Made by a program: the position numbers and the translations under genes. A stretch of DNA of 64,000 bases from Micromonospora sediminimaris (GTDB taxonomy: Bacteria > Actinomycetota > Actinomycetes > Mycobacteriales > Micromonosporaceae): positions 62,001-126,000 of the forward strand of contig FOLJ01000018.1 of assembly GCA_900112325.1 (NCBI GenBank), given 5' to 3'. How positions within the stretch are numbered: position 1 is the first letter of the stretch; each line of letters opens with the position of its first letter. Under the pieces are notes generated by a model, which had not been told where the DNA came from, did not search any database, and saw only the letters and a program-made list of their open reading frames with translations. Of this stretch, positions 24,316 through 32,649 are shown in pieces.

Positions 24316-25284
24316 CTAGTAACCGTAGATCATCTTGTAGGCCACCTCGGGCAGGAACTGCCCGGCGCTGGATCCGCCGCCGACTCCGCAGTTGCCGTCG
24401 GACTCACCCGGCGTCTTGAGCCACAGCAGCATTTCCGCGCCGCCGCCCATCCGGCTGGGCGTACCGATCCTGCGGCCGCCCGGGTTGCACCATTGACCGT
24501 TGGAGCCGTTGCCGTTGCGACTGGTGTCGATCACGTACGGCTTGCTGTATCCGAATCTCCACAGCGCGGAAGCGACCTGATTGCCGTAGTTGGTGTTCTC
24601 GCCGGTGGTGAAGTAATTCGAGACGTTGAGCGCGAAGCCGCGTGCATTGCCCACGCCGGCCATGTTGAGCCGCTGCGCCATCGTCTGGGCATCGACCCAG
24701 CGGGGATTTCCGGCGTCGATGTAGGCCCAGGTGTTGGGCGCCTTGGACCGGAACTGGCCGACGGCGCGGGAGAGCATACCCACTCGGTCGTTGATCTGCG
24801 CCTGGCTCATGCAGTTGAAGTCGCCCAGGGAGTCGGGTTCGAGGACCACTACGGCAGGACGGCTGCCGATGGCGGAGGCGAAGGAGGCGATCCATGAGTC
24901 GTAGGCGGCGACGCTGCCGGCGCCGCCACCGGAGTGGCCGCCGCACGCGTCCCGGCCCGGAAGGTTGTAGGCCACCAGCAGCGGAAGCTTGTCAACCGCA
25001 TCTGCGGCGCCCACATAGCCCCGGACCGCGCTCCCGATGTCGCCGCTCCAGTTGCCGAACCATCTGGCCATCGGCTTCTGCGCGATCTCGGTGCGGATGG
25101 CGGCGGCGCGTCCGTCGCCCGGGTTTGCGGCCGCCCACCTCGCCGGGCTCGAGTTGGGGTCGACGTAGAAGCCGCTGGTCTGGCTGACCGGATCCGCGTG
25201 CGCGGCTGGCGCCCCGAGCAGGATCACGGGAACCGCCAACGCCAGGGCGGCGGCAATTCCCCAGGGACGGGTGAAGCGTTTCAT
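24316..25284 (-). CDS. Secreted GH6 cellulase (endoglucanase/cellobiohydrolase)
   Basis: A 322-residue protein with a signal peptide (MKRFTRPWGIAAALALAVPV, cleavage near AHADP) and a single GH6 catalytic domain. Diagnostic segments are GFYVDPNSSPARW, LLVAYNLPGRDACGG with a catalytic-loop Asp, AVVVLEPDSLGDFNCM with the general-acid Asp, TWAYIDAGNPRW, FALNVSNYFTTGEN and YVIDTSRNGNG. It should hydrolyse cellulose with inversion. There is no carbohydrate-binding module, unlike the nearby xylanase. A LacI-type operator lies just upstream of its start and a hairpin terminator follows the gene, so it is a single-gene unit under CebR-like control. Confidence 0.94.
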   Translation of the reverse strand: MKRFTRPWGIAAALALAVPVILLGAPAAHADPVSQTSGFYVDPNSSPARWAAANPGDGRAAAIRTEIAQKPMARWFGNWSGDIGSAVRGYVGAADAVDKLPLLVAYNLPGRDACGGHSGGGAGSVAAYDSWIASFASAIGSRPAVVVLEPDSLGDFNCMSQAQINDRVGMLSRAVGQFRSKAPNTWAYIDAGNPRWVDAQTMAQRLNMAGVGNARGFALNVSNYFTTGENTNYGNQVASALWRFGYSKPYVIDTSRNGNGSNGQWCNPGGRRIGTPSRMGGGAEMLLWLKTPGESDGNCGVGGGSSAGQFLPEVAYKMIYGY

Positions 25285-25307
25285 GGATAGCTCCCCTCTG
25301 GGTAAAA

Positions 25308-25323
25308 CTGGAAGCGCTTCCAG
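25308..25323. promoter_or_regulatory. LacI/CebR-type operator upstream of the cellulase
   Basis: CTGGAAGCGCTTCCAG is a perfect 16-bp palindrome (18 bp with flanking A/T) centred 31 bp upstream of the cellulase ATG. It has the central CG step and GCGC core typical of LacI-family operators, and resembles CebR boxes known from actinobacterial cellulose genes. The neighbouring LacI-family regulator is the obvious candidate ligand. Confidence 0.85.
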
Positions 25324-25418
25324 TGATGTTCATCCATGCATTGCCGTCCGATGTTCGGTAAATTTCAGGCAGATGTCAAGAGAGCCCATCCCCGTGACAA
25401 GATCTGGATCACAGATTT

Positions 25419-25434
25419 CTGGGACCGCTTCCAG
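25419..25434. promoter_or_regulatory. Second LacI-type operator, imperfect, nearer the regulator gene
   Basis: CTGGGACCGCTTCCAG matches the perfect operator at 25308-25323 in 14 of 16 positions. It lies between that operator and the LacI-family gene starting at 25559, so it could serve autoregulation or looping between the two divergent promoters. Spacing between centres is 111 bp. Confidence 0.65.
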
Positions 25435-25558
25435 GCTGACGACGACAGCGAGCCACCTCGACGCCGTCGATGCCGGCCGATACGATCGGTAAGCGGTAAC
25501 GGCACCGGCCGGCGGTAGCGGCTGCCCCGACGTCGGGCAGGAAGGACTCGGCATCGCG

Positions 25559-26572
25559 ATGGCAGCGCAGCGGCCCCGACGGCAACCAACCCTGGACGAG
25601 GTGGCCGAACGCGCCGGCGTGTCACGTTCCGCCGCGTCCCGGGTCATCAACAAGGCGCCGCATGTCAGCCGCGCCACGCGCGAAGCCGTGGAGCGCGCCA
25701 TCAAGGAGATGGGCTATCTACCCAACCGCACCGCCCGTGCCTTGGCCACCCGACAGACGGGGATCGTCGCGCTCGCGGTCTCCCATGACGATCCCGAACT
25801 GTTCGCCGACCCGTTCTTCGCCCAGGTCATCGTCGGCGTGTCCGCAGCGCTGGAGGAGACCGACCTTCACCTGCTGCTGTGCCTGGCCAGCTCCGGCCGG
25901 GGCCGGTCCCGGCTGACCAACCTGCTGCACACGCGCGGCGTCGACGGCATCATGCTGATGGCACTGCACGGCGACGATCCGCTGACTCACATCGTGCGTC
26001 GGGCCGGGCTGCCCGCGGTGTACGGCGGGCGGCCGTTGAATTTCGAGCCACAGTGGTACGTCGACTCCGACAACCTCGGCGGCGCGCGACTCGCCACCGA
26101 ATACCTCATCGGGCTCGGCCGAACCCGGATCGTCACCATCACCGGTCCCATGTCCACCGACGTCGGCCGCGCTCGCCACCGCGGCTACCGCGAGGCGATG
26201 ATCATGGCTGGACTGACCCCGTACGCGACGGCAGAAGGCGACTTCACCGAGACCGGCGGTGCCGCAGCGATGAAATCACTGCTGGACAGCCACCCCGACC
26301 TCGACGCCATCTTCGCCGCCAGCGACGACACGGCGGCGGGGGCCCTCCGCGTTCTCATCGACGCCGGCCGGTCCGTGCCGGCCGACGTGGCAGTGGTGGG
26401 CTTCGACGACCTCGGCATGGCCGAACGAACCGATCCGCCGTTGACCACTGTTCACCAGTCGGTGCAAGCCCTGGGCAGAGAAATGACCCGGATGCTCGTC
26501 GACCTCATCGCGGGGCACGAACCCTCGTCCATCATCCTGCCCACGAAGTTGGTGCTACGCGACTCGGCATGA
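25559..26572 (+). CDS. LacI-family transcriptional regulator (CebR-like)
   Basis: A 337-residue LacI repressor. The N-terminal HTH reads TLDEVAERAGVSRSAASRVI, and the hinge helix PNRTARALATRQTG follows. The C-terminal periplasmic-binding-protein-like domain contains DPFFAQVIVGVSAALEETD, VDGIMLMALHGDD, YVDSDNLGGARLATEYLIGL and AIFAASDDTAAGALRVL, ending with VAVVGFDDLGMAERTDPPLT. It is divergent from the GH6 cellulase and flanked by two copies of a LacI-type operator, so it most likely represses the cellulase until a cello-oligosaccharide binds. AAGGA lies about 12 bp before the ATG. Confidence 0.92.
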   Translation: MAAQRPRRQPTLDEVAERAGVSRSAASRVINKAPHVSRATREAVERAIKEMGYLPNRTARALATRQTGIVALAVSHDDPELFADPFFAQVIVGVSAALEETDLHLLLCLASSGRGRSRLTNLLHTRGVDGIMLMALHGDDPLTHIVRRAGLPAVYGGRPLNFEPQWYVDSDNLGGARLATEYLIGLGRTRIVTITGPMSTDVGRARHRGYREAMIMAGLTPYATAEGDFTETGGAAAMKSLLDSHPDLDAIFAASDDTAAGALRVLIDAGRSVPADVAVVGFDDLGMAERTDPPLTTVHQSVQALGREMTRMLVDLIAGHEPSSIILPTKLVLRDSA

Positions 26573-26724
26573 TCCGTGATCCAGGCCAGCTGGCTGGGAG
26601 GTGGCGTCGCTCGTATGTGGTGGGCCGGCCACACGGATCGCTGAAGACACCGATTACCGGACTTGCCACGCTCCCCTCGGGTCGAGTGCCCAGCACCGTG
26701 TGCCGCTCGACTGCGTCGCGCCTC

Positions 26725-27549
26725 CTATGCCTGAACAAGGTCCCGGCGGAGGAAGCAGGACAGCAGTTGGCTGAACTCGTGCGGGTGCTCGATCGCCGGG
26801 ACGTGCCCGCATCGGCCGAGCACGTGCAGCCGGACATCGGCCAGGTGCTCAAGCAGGGGTTGGGTTGCGGTCCTGAGCGGGGTGACCCGGTCCTGGGCGC
26901 CGTGCACGAGCAGCACCGGCGCGCGGATCGCTGCCAGCGTTTGCGCCGAGAGGGTGAGCTCGTCGACCCATCGTGCCCTCGGTGGCGGGAACAACGACGC
27001 GTATGCGGCTGCCCCCGCTCGCATCGCCGCGGCACGGGCGTCGACGGCCGAATCGGTCACGAGCGCCTGGTCGTGGACGAGGCGGCTCAGCATGTCTCGT
27101 GCGCCCAGGGGACCGGCGGGGGCGGCCCAGAGCGCGTCGAGATCGGCGGAGAGCGGCGCCCCGGGGGCGCCCATCGTCGCGACCGCCACGACCCGGGTGA
27201 CCTGCTGGGGGCGTGCGGCCGCCAATGCCAACGCCACCGCACCGCCCATCGAGTGACCCACCACGGCGTAGCGGTCGACACCGAGGGCGGCCATCAGGCC
27301 GGCGGCCTGCTCCGTCCACAGCCGGAGCCCACCCCGGGCACCCGCCGGGACAGGTGTACGGCCGAACCCCGCCTGGTCGGGAGCCACCAGGTGCCAGGAC
27401 GTGCCCAGCGCCTGCGCCGTCGTTGCCCAGGCGCCGGACCCGGTCGTGCCGGGTCCGGAGCCGTGCAGCATCAGCACCGCGGGCCCGGTGCCGCCCTCAA
27501 GGACGTGGACGGGAGAGCCGTCGACTGTGACGGTCCGACGTGTCGTCAC
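26725..27549 (-). CDS. Alpha/beta-hydrolase (meta-cleavage-product or ester hydrolase type)
   Basis: A 274-residue protein with a full alpha/beta-hydrolase triad: nucleophile Ser in YAVVGHSMGGAVAL, Asp in LLVHGAQDRVTP and His in LGRCGHVPAIEHPHE. The oxyanion HG motif is LMLHGSGPGTTG. The GSGPG form is typical of 2-hydroxymuconic-semialdehyde and related C-C bond hydrolases, although esterases also share it. It lies 19 bp downstream of the DJ-1/PfpI gene on the same strand, within a minus-strand unit headed by a GntR regulator. The substrate is unknown; involvement in the catabolic locus to the right is likely by context. Confidence 0.85.
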   Translation of the reverse strand: MTTRRTVTVDGSPVHVLEGGTGPAVLMLHGSGPGTTGSGAWATTAQALGTSWHLVAPDQAGFGRTPVPAGARGGLRLWTEQAAGLMAALGVDRYAVVGHSMGGAVALALAAARPQQVTRVVAVATMGAPGAPLSADLDALWAAPAGPLGARDMLSRLVHDQALVTDSAVDARAAAMRAGAAAYASLFPPPRARWVDELTLSAQTLAAIRAPVLLVHGAQDRVTPLRTATQPLLEHLADVRLHVLGRCGHVPAIEHPHEFSQLLSCFLRRDLVQA

Positions 27550-27568
27550 CGGGGCGGGCCAGGCGTGC

Positions 27569-28138
27569 TCATGCCGATGCGGGGTCGACGGACTTCGAGA
27601 AGAGCTCCATCATCGCCCTGCCGAACTGCGGCATGTCGGGCCACCCCCGGCAGGAGACGAGGTTGCCGTCCACCACGTCGGGAGCGTCGATGACGGTGGC
27701 GCCCGCATTTTCCATGTCGCCGGTGATGGGTGGGAAGCACGCGGTCTTTCGACCCTTCAGTAGCCCGTACACCGCCGGCACCTGCGCCCCGTGGCACACC
27801 AGCGCTACGGGCAGGTTGCGCGCGAAGAAGTGCTCGGTGATCCGCCTGACGTCGGCGTCGACCCGGATCCACTCGGGGGCACGCCCCCCGGGGATGATGA
27901 GGGCGTCGTAGCGCTCGACGTCGACCTCGGCCCAGGGCACGTCGACCGGCAGCTTCCGGCCGTTCTTCTCCACGTAGGCGTCGGAGTTGGGGTCGAACTC
28001 GTGGATGACCAGTTGCACGTCACGCCTCGTCCGTGACGAGACGTCGACGTCCCAGCCGCCCTCCTGCACGCGATAGTAGGGATACATGGTGTCGAGTTCC
28101 TCGGCGGCGTCGCCGGTCAGGAGCAGCGCTCTGGGCAC
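27569..28138 (-). CDS. DJ-1/PfpI-superfamily glutamine-amidotransferase-like protein
   Basis: About 189 residues from GTG 28138 (AGGAG lies 6 bp upstream); a longer frame adds non-conserved residues. The class I amidotransferase-like fold is seen in RALLLTGDAAEELDTMYPYY with a catalytic-type Glu, YDALIIPGGRAPEWIR and LPVALVCHGAQVPAVYG with the nucleophile-elbow Cys. The C-terminal GNLVSCRGWPDMPQFGRAM completes it. PfpI/YhbO/DJ-1 proteins are assigned as glyoxalases, deglycases or chaperones, so aldehyde detoxification beside a dehydrogenase operon would fit. It is flanked by a GntR regulator and an alpha/beta-hydrolase. Confidence 0.88.
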   Translation of the reverse strand: MPRALLLTGDAAEELDTMYPYYRVQEGGWDVDVSSRTRRDVQLVIHEFDPNSDAYVEKNGRKLPVDVPWAEVDVERYDALIIPGGRAPEWIRVDADVRRITEHFFARNLPVALVCHGAQVPAVYGLLKGRKTACFPPITGDMENAGATVIDAPDVVDGNLVSCRGWPDMPQFGRAMMELFSKSVDPASA

Positions 28139-28222
28139 CTGCTTCTCCTCGCATCCTGGGGGCGGGTGGGGTAGATCCAATCCGATCCGATTCGGTTAGC
28201 ATTCCCCGGCCCGGCCCGCCCG

Positions 28223-28966
28223 TCAACCCTCCGCCGCCACCCCGTCCGCGTCCTTGGCCTCGTCGAACAATCGTCGGAAACGCTCGCCGGAGCGCAGGAT
28301 GTGCCGACGCATCGCGTAGGCGGCGGCGTCGGGGTCGCGCGCGGCGATCGCGGCCACGATCTCCTCGTGCTCGGCCATGGCCAGGTGAGTGACCTGGGTG
28401 TCGTGGTGCAGCCGAAAGAGGTGCACGTGGCTGTGCAGGCGAGCGAGCGCTTCCCGGATGACCTGGTTCTCCGCGCTCAGGGCGACGAGGTCGTGAAAGG
28501 CGGCGTCGCGTAGACCGAAGGCGCCGTACGCCGTGGGCCCGGCGCCCCCCTCCAGCTCCGCCATCTCCTCCAGCATTGCTCGCAGACCGGCCACCTGCTC
28601 CAGCGATGCGCGTTCGGCGGACCTGCGCGCCGCCGCCGGCTCGAGGAGTAGGCGAACCTCGAGCATGTCCTCGAATCGGCGACGGGTGATCTGGGGTGGA
28701 ATGCGGTAGCCGGCATGGGGCACCCGCACGACCAGGCCCTCGGCCTCCATGCGGTTCAGGGCGTCCCGGATCGGCGTCTGCGAGACCCCCAGTTCCCGCG
28801 CCAGGACGTCGATCGTGACGCGGGAGCCAGGCTCGATCCGCAGCGACATCAGCTGTCCGAGCAGCGTGTCGTACACCTCGTCGGCGAGCCGGCCGCCAGA
28901 TCTTCCCGACGACGTGCCGCCCGTCACGGCTCGACGGCCCCGCGCGATCATTCCTTCGTCGTCCAT
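28223..28966 (-). CDS. GntR/FadR-family (FCD domain) transcriptional regulator
   Basis: About 247 residues from ATG 28966; an ATG at 29011 would add 15 residues and neither start has a strong ribosome binding site. The N-terminal winged HTH shows LADEVYDTLLGQLMSLRIEP, then DVLARELGVSQTPIRDALNR and MEAEGLVVRVPHAGYRI. The C-terminal FCD ligand domain contains DMLEVRLLLEPAAARR, then FHDLVALSAENQVIREALAR and HLAMAEHEEIVAAIAARD. The conserved His and Asp residues suggest metal-assisted binding of a small carboxylate. It is divergent from the ABC importer operon and upstream of DJ-1 and hydrolase genes, so it is the probable local repressor. Confidence 0.9.
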   Translation of the reverse strand: MDDEGMIARGRRAVTGGTSSGRSGGRLADEVYDTLLGQLMSLRIEPGSRVTIDVLARELGVSQTPIRDALNRMEAEGLVVRVPHAGYRIPPQITRRRFEDMLEVRLLLEPAAARRSAERASLEQVAGLRAMLEEMAELEGGAGPTAYGAFGLRDAAFHDLVALSAENQVIREALARLHSHVHLFRLHHDTQVTHLAMAEHEEIVAAIAARDPDAAAYAMRRHILRSGERFRRLFDEAKDADGVAAEG

Positions 28967-29136
28967 CGTGACGTGAGGCCCTTCTTTGCGTCTTCCGGAA
29001 CCTGTTGACATCAGTCACAACTCTGCGACATGCTGACGCCCCAGCCGGATCGTATAGGAAAAGTGGCGTACGACCGCCATCCTGCACCGTCGCGGAACCA
29101 CCCGCGATCGCTCTACTTCGATCACCTGGAGCTCCC

Positions 29137-29238
29137 ATGAGCGTGCTCGACGTCCTGCGCGGTTCGTCCCCGGGCCGCAGATGGACGGGAGGACTGCTCG
29201 ACGGCACGAAGATCGAGTACATCACGCCGCACTCGTGA
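29137..29238 (+). CDS. Possible 33-residue leader or remnant peptide
   Basis: A short frame from ATG 29137 (MSVLDVLRGSSPG...) ends TPHS before TGA at 29236-29238. TGGAG lies 5 bp upstream. It sits in the leader between the GntR gene and the solute-binding lipoprotein gene, which starts 123 bp downstream. No family is recognised. It may be a real small peptide, an upstream leader ORF, or the N-terminal stub of a lost gene. Confidence is low because short frames with plausible ribosome binding sites occur by chance. Confidence 0.35.
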   Translation: MSVLDVLRGSSPGRRWTGGLLDGTKIEYITPHS

Positions 29239-29360
29239 CGCCGGTCCGCGGGTCAGCCGCCGCGACAGTCCGCCAACCCGCCCGAAACCAACCCGGCAAC
29301 TGCTCGGCGAAGCACCTAGCGAGGTCGTAGAAGTCCCCACTGAGAAAGCAGGCAAAGGAT

Positions 29361-30794
29361 ATGCGGTATCAACAGCGAACAGGACGAACATCCGTTCCCG
29401 GGCGAAAGGTGCAGCTGGCGACGGCGGCCATGCTGCTGGTGGCCACGACCATGGCGGCCTGCGGCGGTGGCCAGGACGACGGCGAGCAGGCGAGCGCCCC
29501 CAAGGCGCCGGCGACCATCCCGGAGCTCACCACGGACCCGCTGACCCTCAGCTTCATCTGGTTCGACTGGCCTCCCGCCCAGGCCCTGGAAGACTTCGCG
29601 AACGCGGAGTACACAAAGGAACGGTCGAACGTCACCGTCAAGGTCAACACCGTGCCGAACGCGAACTGGCACGATGCGATGTTCACCCAGTTCGCCGCGC
29701 GCAAGACCGACTTCGACATCGCGATCCTGGACTCGCAGCACATCGGCGAGGCCGTGACGAACGGCAACATCCTGGACATCACCGACTTCGTCAAGAACAA
29801 CATCGAGGTCGATGCCTACAACCCGTACCTGCTGGCGGCCTACGGCCAGTTCCCGCAGGCGGAGACCGGTCAGCGCGACGAGAACGCCAGCCTGTACGGG
29901 CTGCCGCTGCTCGGCGACACCTGGACGATGATCTACCGCAAGGACCTGATCGGTGACAAGCCACCGCAGACCTGGGACGAGATGATCTCGGTCGCTGAGA
30001 AGTGTCAGGCGGACAACCCCGGCGTCAGCGGGCTGGCGTTCCACCAGGCCAACGGCTCCGACGCCGCAGCCGTCACCTACAACACGGTGAACGGTGTCTA
30101 CGGCGGCAACCTCTGGGACCCGAAGACCCGCAAGATCGACGGCGTTCTCAACGACGCCGCGGGCCAGGAGGCGATGGACGTCCTGGTCAACAAGATGAAG
30201 CCGCTGACCGCCAGGGGCTCCGGCAACTGGTTCATCGACGAGGTGAACGCGGCGGTCGCCCAGGGCAAGGCCTGCATCGCATTCAACTGGATCGCCGCGA
30301 GCGGCGGCCTGCTCGATCCGAAGGAGTCGACCCTCGGCACCACCCGGGAGCAGATTCTCGACAAGTTGGGATTCGCCACCCTGCCGAGCCAGAAGACGAA
30401 CCTGGTCCCGCTCGGCGGCATGGGGATGCACGTGTCGGCCTACTCCGCCGAGGCGAACCAGGTGGAGGCGCTGAACTTCATGAAGTGGTTCCAGCGGGCT
30501 GACATCCAGAAGAAGTGGGCCGCGGCCGGTGGGGTGCCGTCGCGTACGGACGCCCTGTCCTCGCCCGAGTTCCTCAATGCCGGGCCGTTCAACCAGGTGT
30601 ACGCCGACTCGGTGCCGCGGATGCGGGACATGTGGAACGTGCCCGAGTACGCGCGCCTCGTCGACATCGAGAACACCAACGTCAACGCGGCTCTCAACGG
30701 TGCGAAGAGCCCGAAGCAGGCGCTCGACGACATCGCCAAGGAACAGCAGAGCGTGCTCGACTCCAGCGGCCGCAAGGGCGGCGGCGGGCTGTGA
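29361..30794 (+). CDS. ABC transporter extracellular solute-binding lipoprotein (CUT1-like)
   Basis: A 477-residue protein starting at ATG 29361 after AAAGGAT. The N terminus has a positively charged segment and hydrophobic core (VQLATAAMLLVATTMAACGG) ending in lipobox MAAC, so the Cys should be lipidated and the protein anchored outside the membrane. The mature region is a family 1 sugar-type binding protein: FIWFDWPPAQALEDF, DFDIAILDSQHIGEAVTNG, LYGLPLLGDTWTMIYRKDL and LGGMGMHVSAYSAEANQVEA. The stop overlaps the next gene (GTGA). The substrate is probably a polyol, sugar or related small hydroxylated compound, given the transporter class and dehydrogenases downstream. Confidence 0.9.
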   Translation: MRYQQRTGRTSVPGRKVQLATAAMLLVATTMAACGGGQDDGEQASAPKAPATIPELTTDPLTLSFIWFDWPPAQALEDFANAEYTKERSNVTVKVNTVPNANWHDAMFTQFAARKTDFDIAILDSQHIGEAVTNGNILDITDFVKNNIEVDAYNPYLLAAYGQFPQAETGQRDENASLYGLPLLGDTWTMIYRKDLIGDKPPQTWDEMISVAEKCQADNPGVSGLAFHQANGSDAAAVTYNTVNGVYGGNLWDPKTRKIDGVLNDAAGQEAMDVLVNKMKPLTARGSGNWFIDEVNAAVAQGKACIAFNWIAASGGLLDPKESTLGTTREQILDKLGFATLPSQKTNLVPLGGMGMHVSAYSAEANQVEALNFMKWFQRADIQKKWAAAGGVPSRTDALSSPEFLNAGPFNQVYADSVPRMRDMWNVPEYARLVDIENTNVNAALNGAKSPKQALDDIAKEQQSVLDSSGRKGGGGL

Positions 30795-31738
30795 GTGACC
30801 CCGTACCTCTGACAACCGATGCCGGGCAGGTGGCGGCGGCGCCGTCACCTGCACCGGGTCGGTCCCGCCGGCTGAGCGACCGCGGGCTGGCGGTGGCCTT
30901 CATCTCCCCCGCGTTGCTGCTGTTGCTCGCGATGTCGGTGTTCCCGCTGCTGTGGGCGCTGTACCTGTCTTTCACCGACTACTCGGCCACCCGCGGGGGG
31001 CCCGCCCGTTTCGTCGGGTTCGGGAACTACACAGCCGTCCTGACCTCGGCGCAGGTCCACCAGCGGGCCCTGACGACGTTGATCTACGTGGTCGGTGCGG
31101 TCGGCCTGCAGACCGTGCTCGGTTTCGGCATCGCCTACCTGATCTCACGCCGCACGCACGGGCGAGGAGTGCTTACCACTCTGTTCCTGGTGCCGATGAT
31201 GCTGTCGCCGGTCGTGGTCGGGCTGTTCTGGCGCTTCATGCTCGACGCGCAGTTCGGCGTGATCAACAGCATGCTCGGCTCGCTCGGCCTGGGGCAGGTG
31301 GAGTGGCTGACCCGGCAGCGCACGGCGTTGATCTCCCTGATCGTGGTCGACACCTGGCAGTGGACGCCGTTCATCATGCTCATCGCGTTGGCGGGGCTCA
31401 CCGCGGTGCCCAAGTACCTGTACGAGGCCGCCTCGATCGACCGGGCGTCGGAGTGGTTCCGGTTCCGCACCATCACCCTTCCGTTGGTGTGGCCGCTGCT
31501 GCTGATCGCCGTGTTGTTCCGGGCCATCGAGGCCTTCCGGCTGTTCGACCTCGTCTACATCCTCACCAACGGCGGCCCGGGTGTCTCCACCGAGACGTTG
31601 TCGTTCCACGTCTACAAGGTCGCGTTCCTGGGCTTCAACACCGGAACCGCCTCGGCGTACGGGATCCTCATGGTCCTCGTCGTCATCGTCCTCACGCAGC
31701 TCTACCTGCGCTACCTGAACAGACTCAAGGAGGGCTGA
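30791..31738 (+). CDS. ABC transporter permease 1 (MalF/UgpA-like)
   Basis: About 315 residues from GTG 30791, which overlaps the stop of the binding-protein gene (GTGA). Six membrane helices are evident, the first LAVAFISPALLLLLAMSVFP. The ATPase-coupling EAA loop reads YEAASIDRASEWFRFRTITL, with LPLVWPLLLIAVLF after it. An upstream extension of this frame runs through the binding-protein gene in another phase and is not real. It forms the heteromeric membrane channel together with the next permease. Overlap with both neighbours indicates translational coupling. Confidence 0.92.
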   Translation: MSDPVPLTTDAGQVAAAPSPAPGRSRRLSDRGLAVAFISPALLLLLAMSVFPLLWALYLSFTDYSATRGGPARFVGFGNYTAVLTSAQVHQRALTTLIYVVGAVGLQTVLGFGIAYLISRRTHGRGVLTTLFLVPMMLSPVVVGLFWRFMLDAQFGVINSMLGSLGLGQVEWLTRQRTALISLIVVDTWQWTPFIMLIALAGLTAVPKYLYEAASIDRASEWFRFRTITLPLVWPLLLIAVLFRAIEAFRLFDLVYILTNGGPGVSTETLSFHVYKVAFLGFNTGTASAYGILMVLVVIVLTQLYLRYLNRLKEG

Positions 31739-32649
31739 TGGCCGTCTCCGTCGACGAGGCCGTGTCCACAGGTCCTGCCCGGGACCGCACGCCCCCCGTG
31801 CGCCGTCGAAGCGGCCGGGGTCGCTCGGTGCTGGAGGTCGCGCTGCTGACCGTGCTGGCCGTCGTGATGCTCTTCCCGGTGCTGTGGATGATCGAGACGT
31901 CCATCAAGGAAAACCGGGACGTCTACGCCGTCCCCGCCGAGTTCATCGGCTTCACGGTCACGATGGAACATTTCAAGGACGTGTTCGTCGGTCCCGACGG
32001 CGGTCGCTCGGCCCTGTCCGTCGCGTTCCTCAACTCCGTCCTGGTCGCCGGGGCCTCCACGGTGCTGGCCACCCTGCTGGGTGTCCCGGCGGCCTGGGCC
32101 TACTCACGCTTCGCCGTGAAGGCCAAGAAGGACCAGCTGTTCTTCATCCTGTCCACCCGCTTCATGCCGCCCGTGGTGGTGGTGATCCCGATCTTCCTCA
32201 TGTACCGCCAGGTCGGACTCATCGACAGCAAGCTCGGCCTGATCCTCATCTACGCCGCGTACAACCTGCCGTTCACCATCTGGATGATGAAGGGGTTCGT
32301 CGACGAGGTGCCCGCGGAGTACGAGGATGCCGCGATGCTCGACGGGTACACCCGTCTGCAGGCGTTCCGGCGGTACACCCTTCCCCTGCTCGTGCCCGGC
32401 ATCGCCGCGACGGCGGTCTTCGCCCTCATCTTCTCGTGGAACGAGTTCGTGTTCGCCATCTTCCTCACCTCCAGCGACAGCGTGCGCACCGCCCCACCCG
32501 CCATCGCCGGCCTCATCGGTGGCACCACGACGGACTGGGGTCTGGTGGCCGCCGCCTCCGTGGTGTTCGCCCTACCGGTGCTCGTCTTCGCCTACCTGGT
32601 CCGCAAACACCTCATCGCCGGTGTGACGCTCGGGGCGGTGCGACGCTGA
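31738..32649 (+). CDS. ABC transporter permease 2 (MalG/UgpE-like)
   Basis: 303 residues from ATG 31738, overlapping the upstream stop by one base, with GGAGGG in the last codons of permease 1. Six helices are predicted; the first is VALLTVLAVVMLFPVLWMIE. The EAA loop reads YEDAAMLDGYTRLQAFRRYT followed by LPLLVPGIAATAVFALIFSW. IFLMYRQVGLIDSKLGLIL is also typical of MalG-type subunits. It pairs with the 30791-31738 product. Two ATPase genes follow immediately with one-base overlaps, so the whole importer is one transcriptional unit. Confidence 0.92.
   Translation: MAVSVDEAVSTGPARDRTPPVRRRSGRGRSVLEVALLTVLAVVMLFPVLWMIETSIKENRDVYAVPAEFIGFTVTMEHFKDVFVGPDGGRSALSVAFLNSVLVAGASTVLATLLGVPAAWAYSRFAVKAKKDQLFFILSTRFMPPVVVVIPIFLMYRQVGLIDSKLGLILIYAAYNLPFTIWMMKGFVDEVPAEYEDAAMLDGYTRLQAFRRYTLPLLVPGIAATAVFALIFSWNEFVFAIFLTSSDSVRTAPPAIAGLIGGTTTDWGLVAAASVVFALPVLVFAYLVRKHLIAGVTLGAVRR

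Noticed and set aside
23931..24419. Plus-strand frame across the glutaminase-cellulase gap
   Set aside because: It runs antisense into the cellulase 3' end through the terminator hairpin and has Arg/Ser-rich composition.
28181..28222. ATCCGAT-type repeats upstream of the DJ-1 gene as a GntR operator
   Set aside because: The repeat is a short direct repeat, not a clear palindrome, and I see no good second copy near the importer promoter.
29316..30854. 512-codon minus-strand frame opposite the solute-binding protein gene
   Set aside because: Antisense to a clear lipoprotein gene; Val/Asp/Gly/Arg composition typical of shadow frames.
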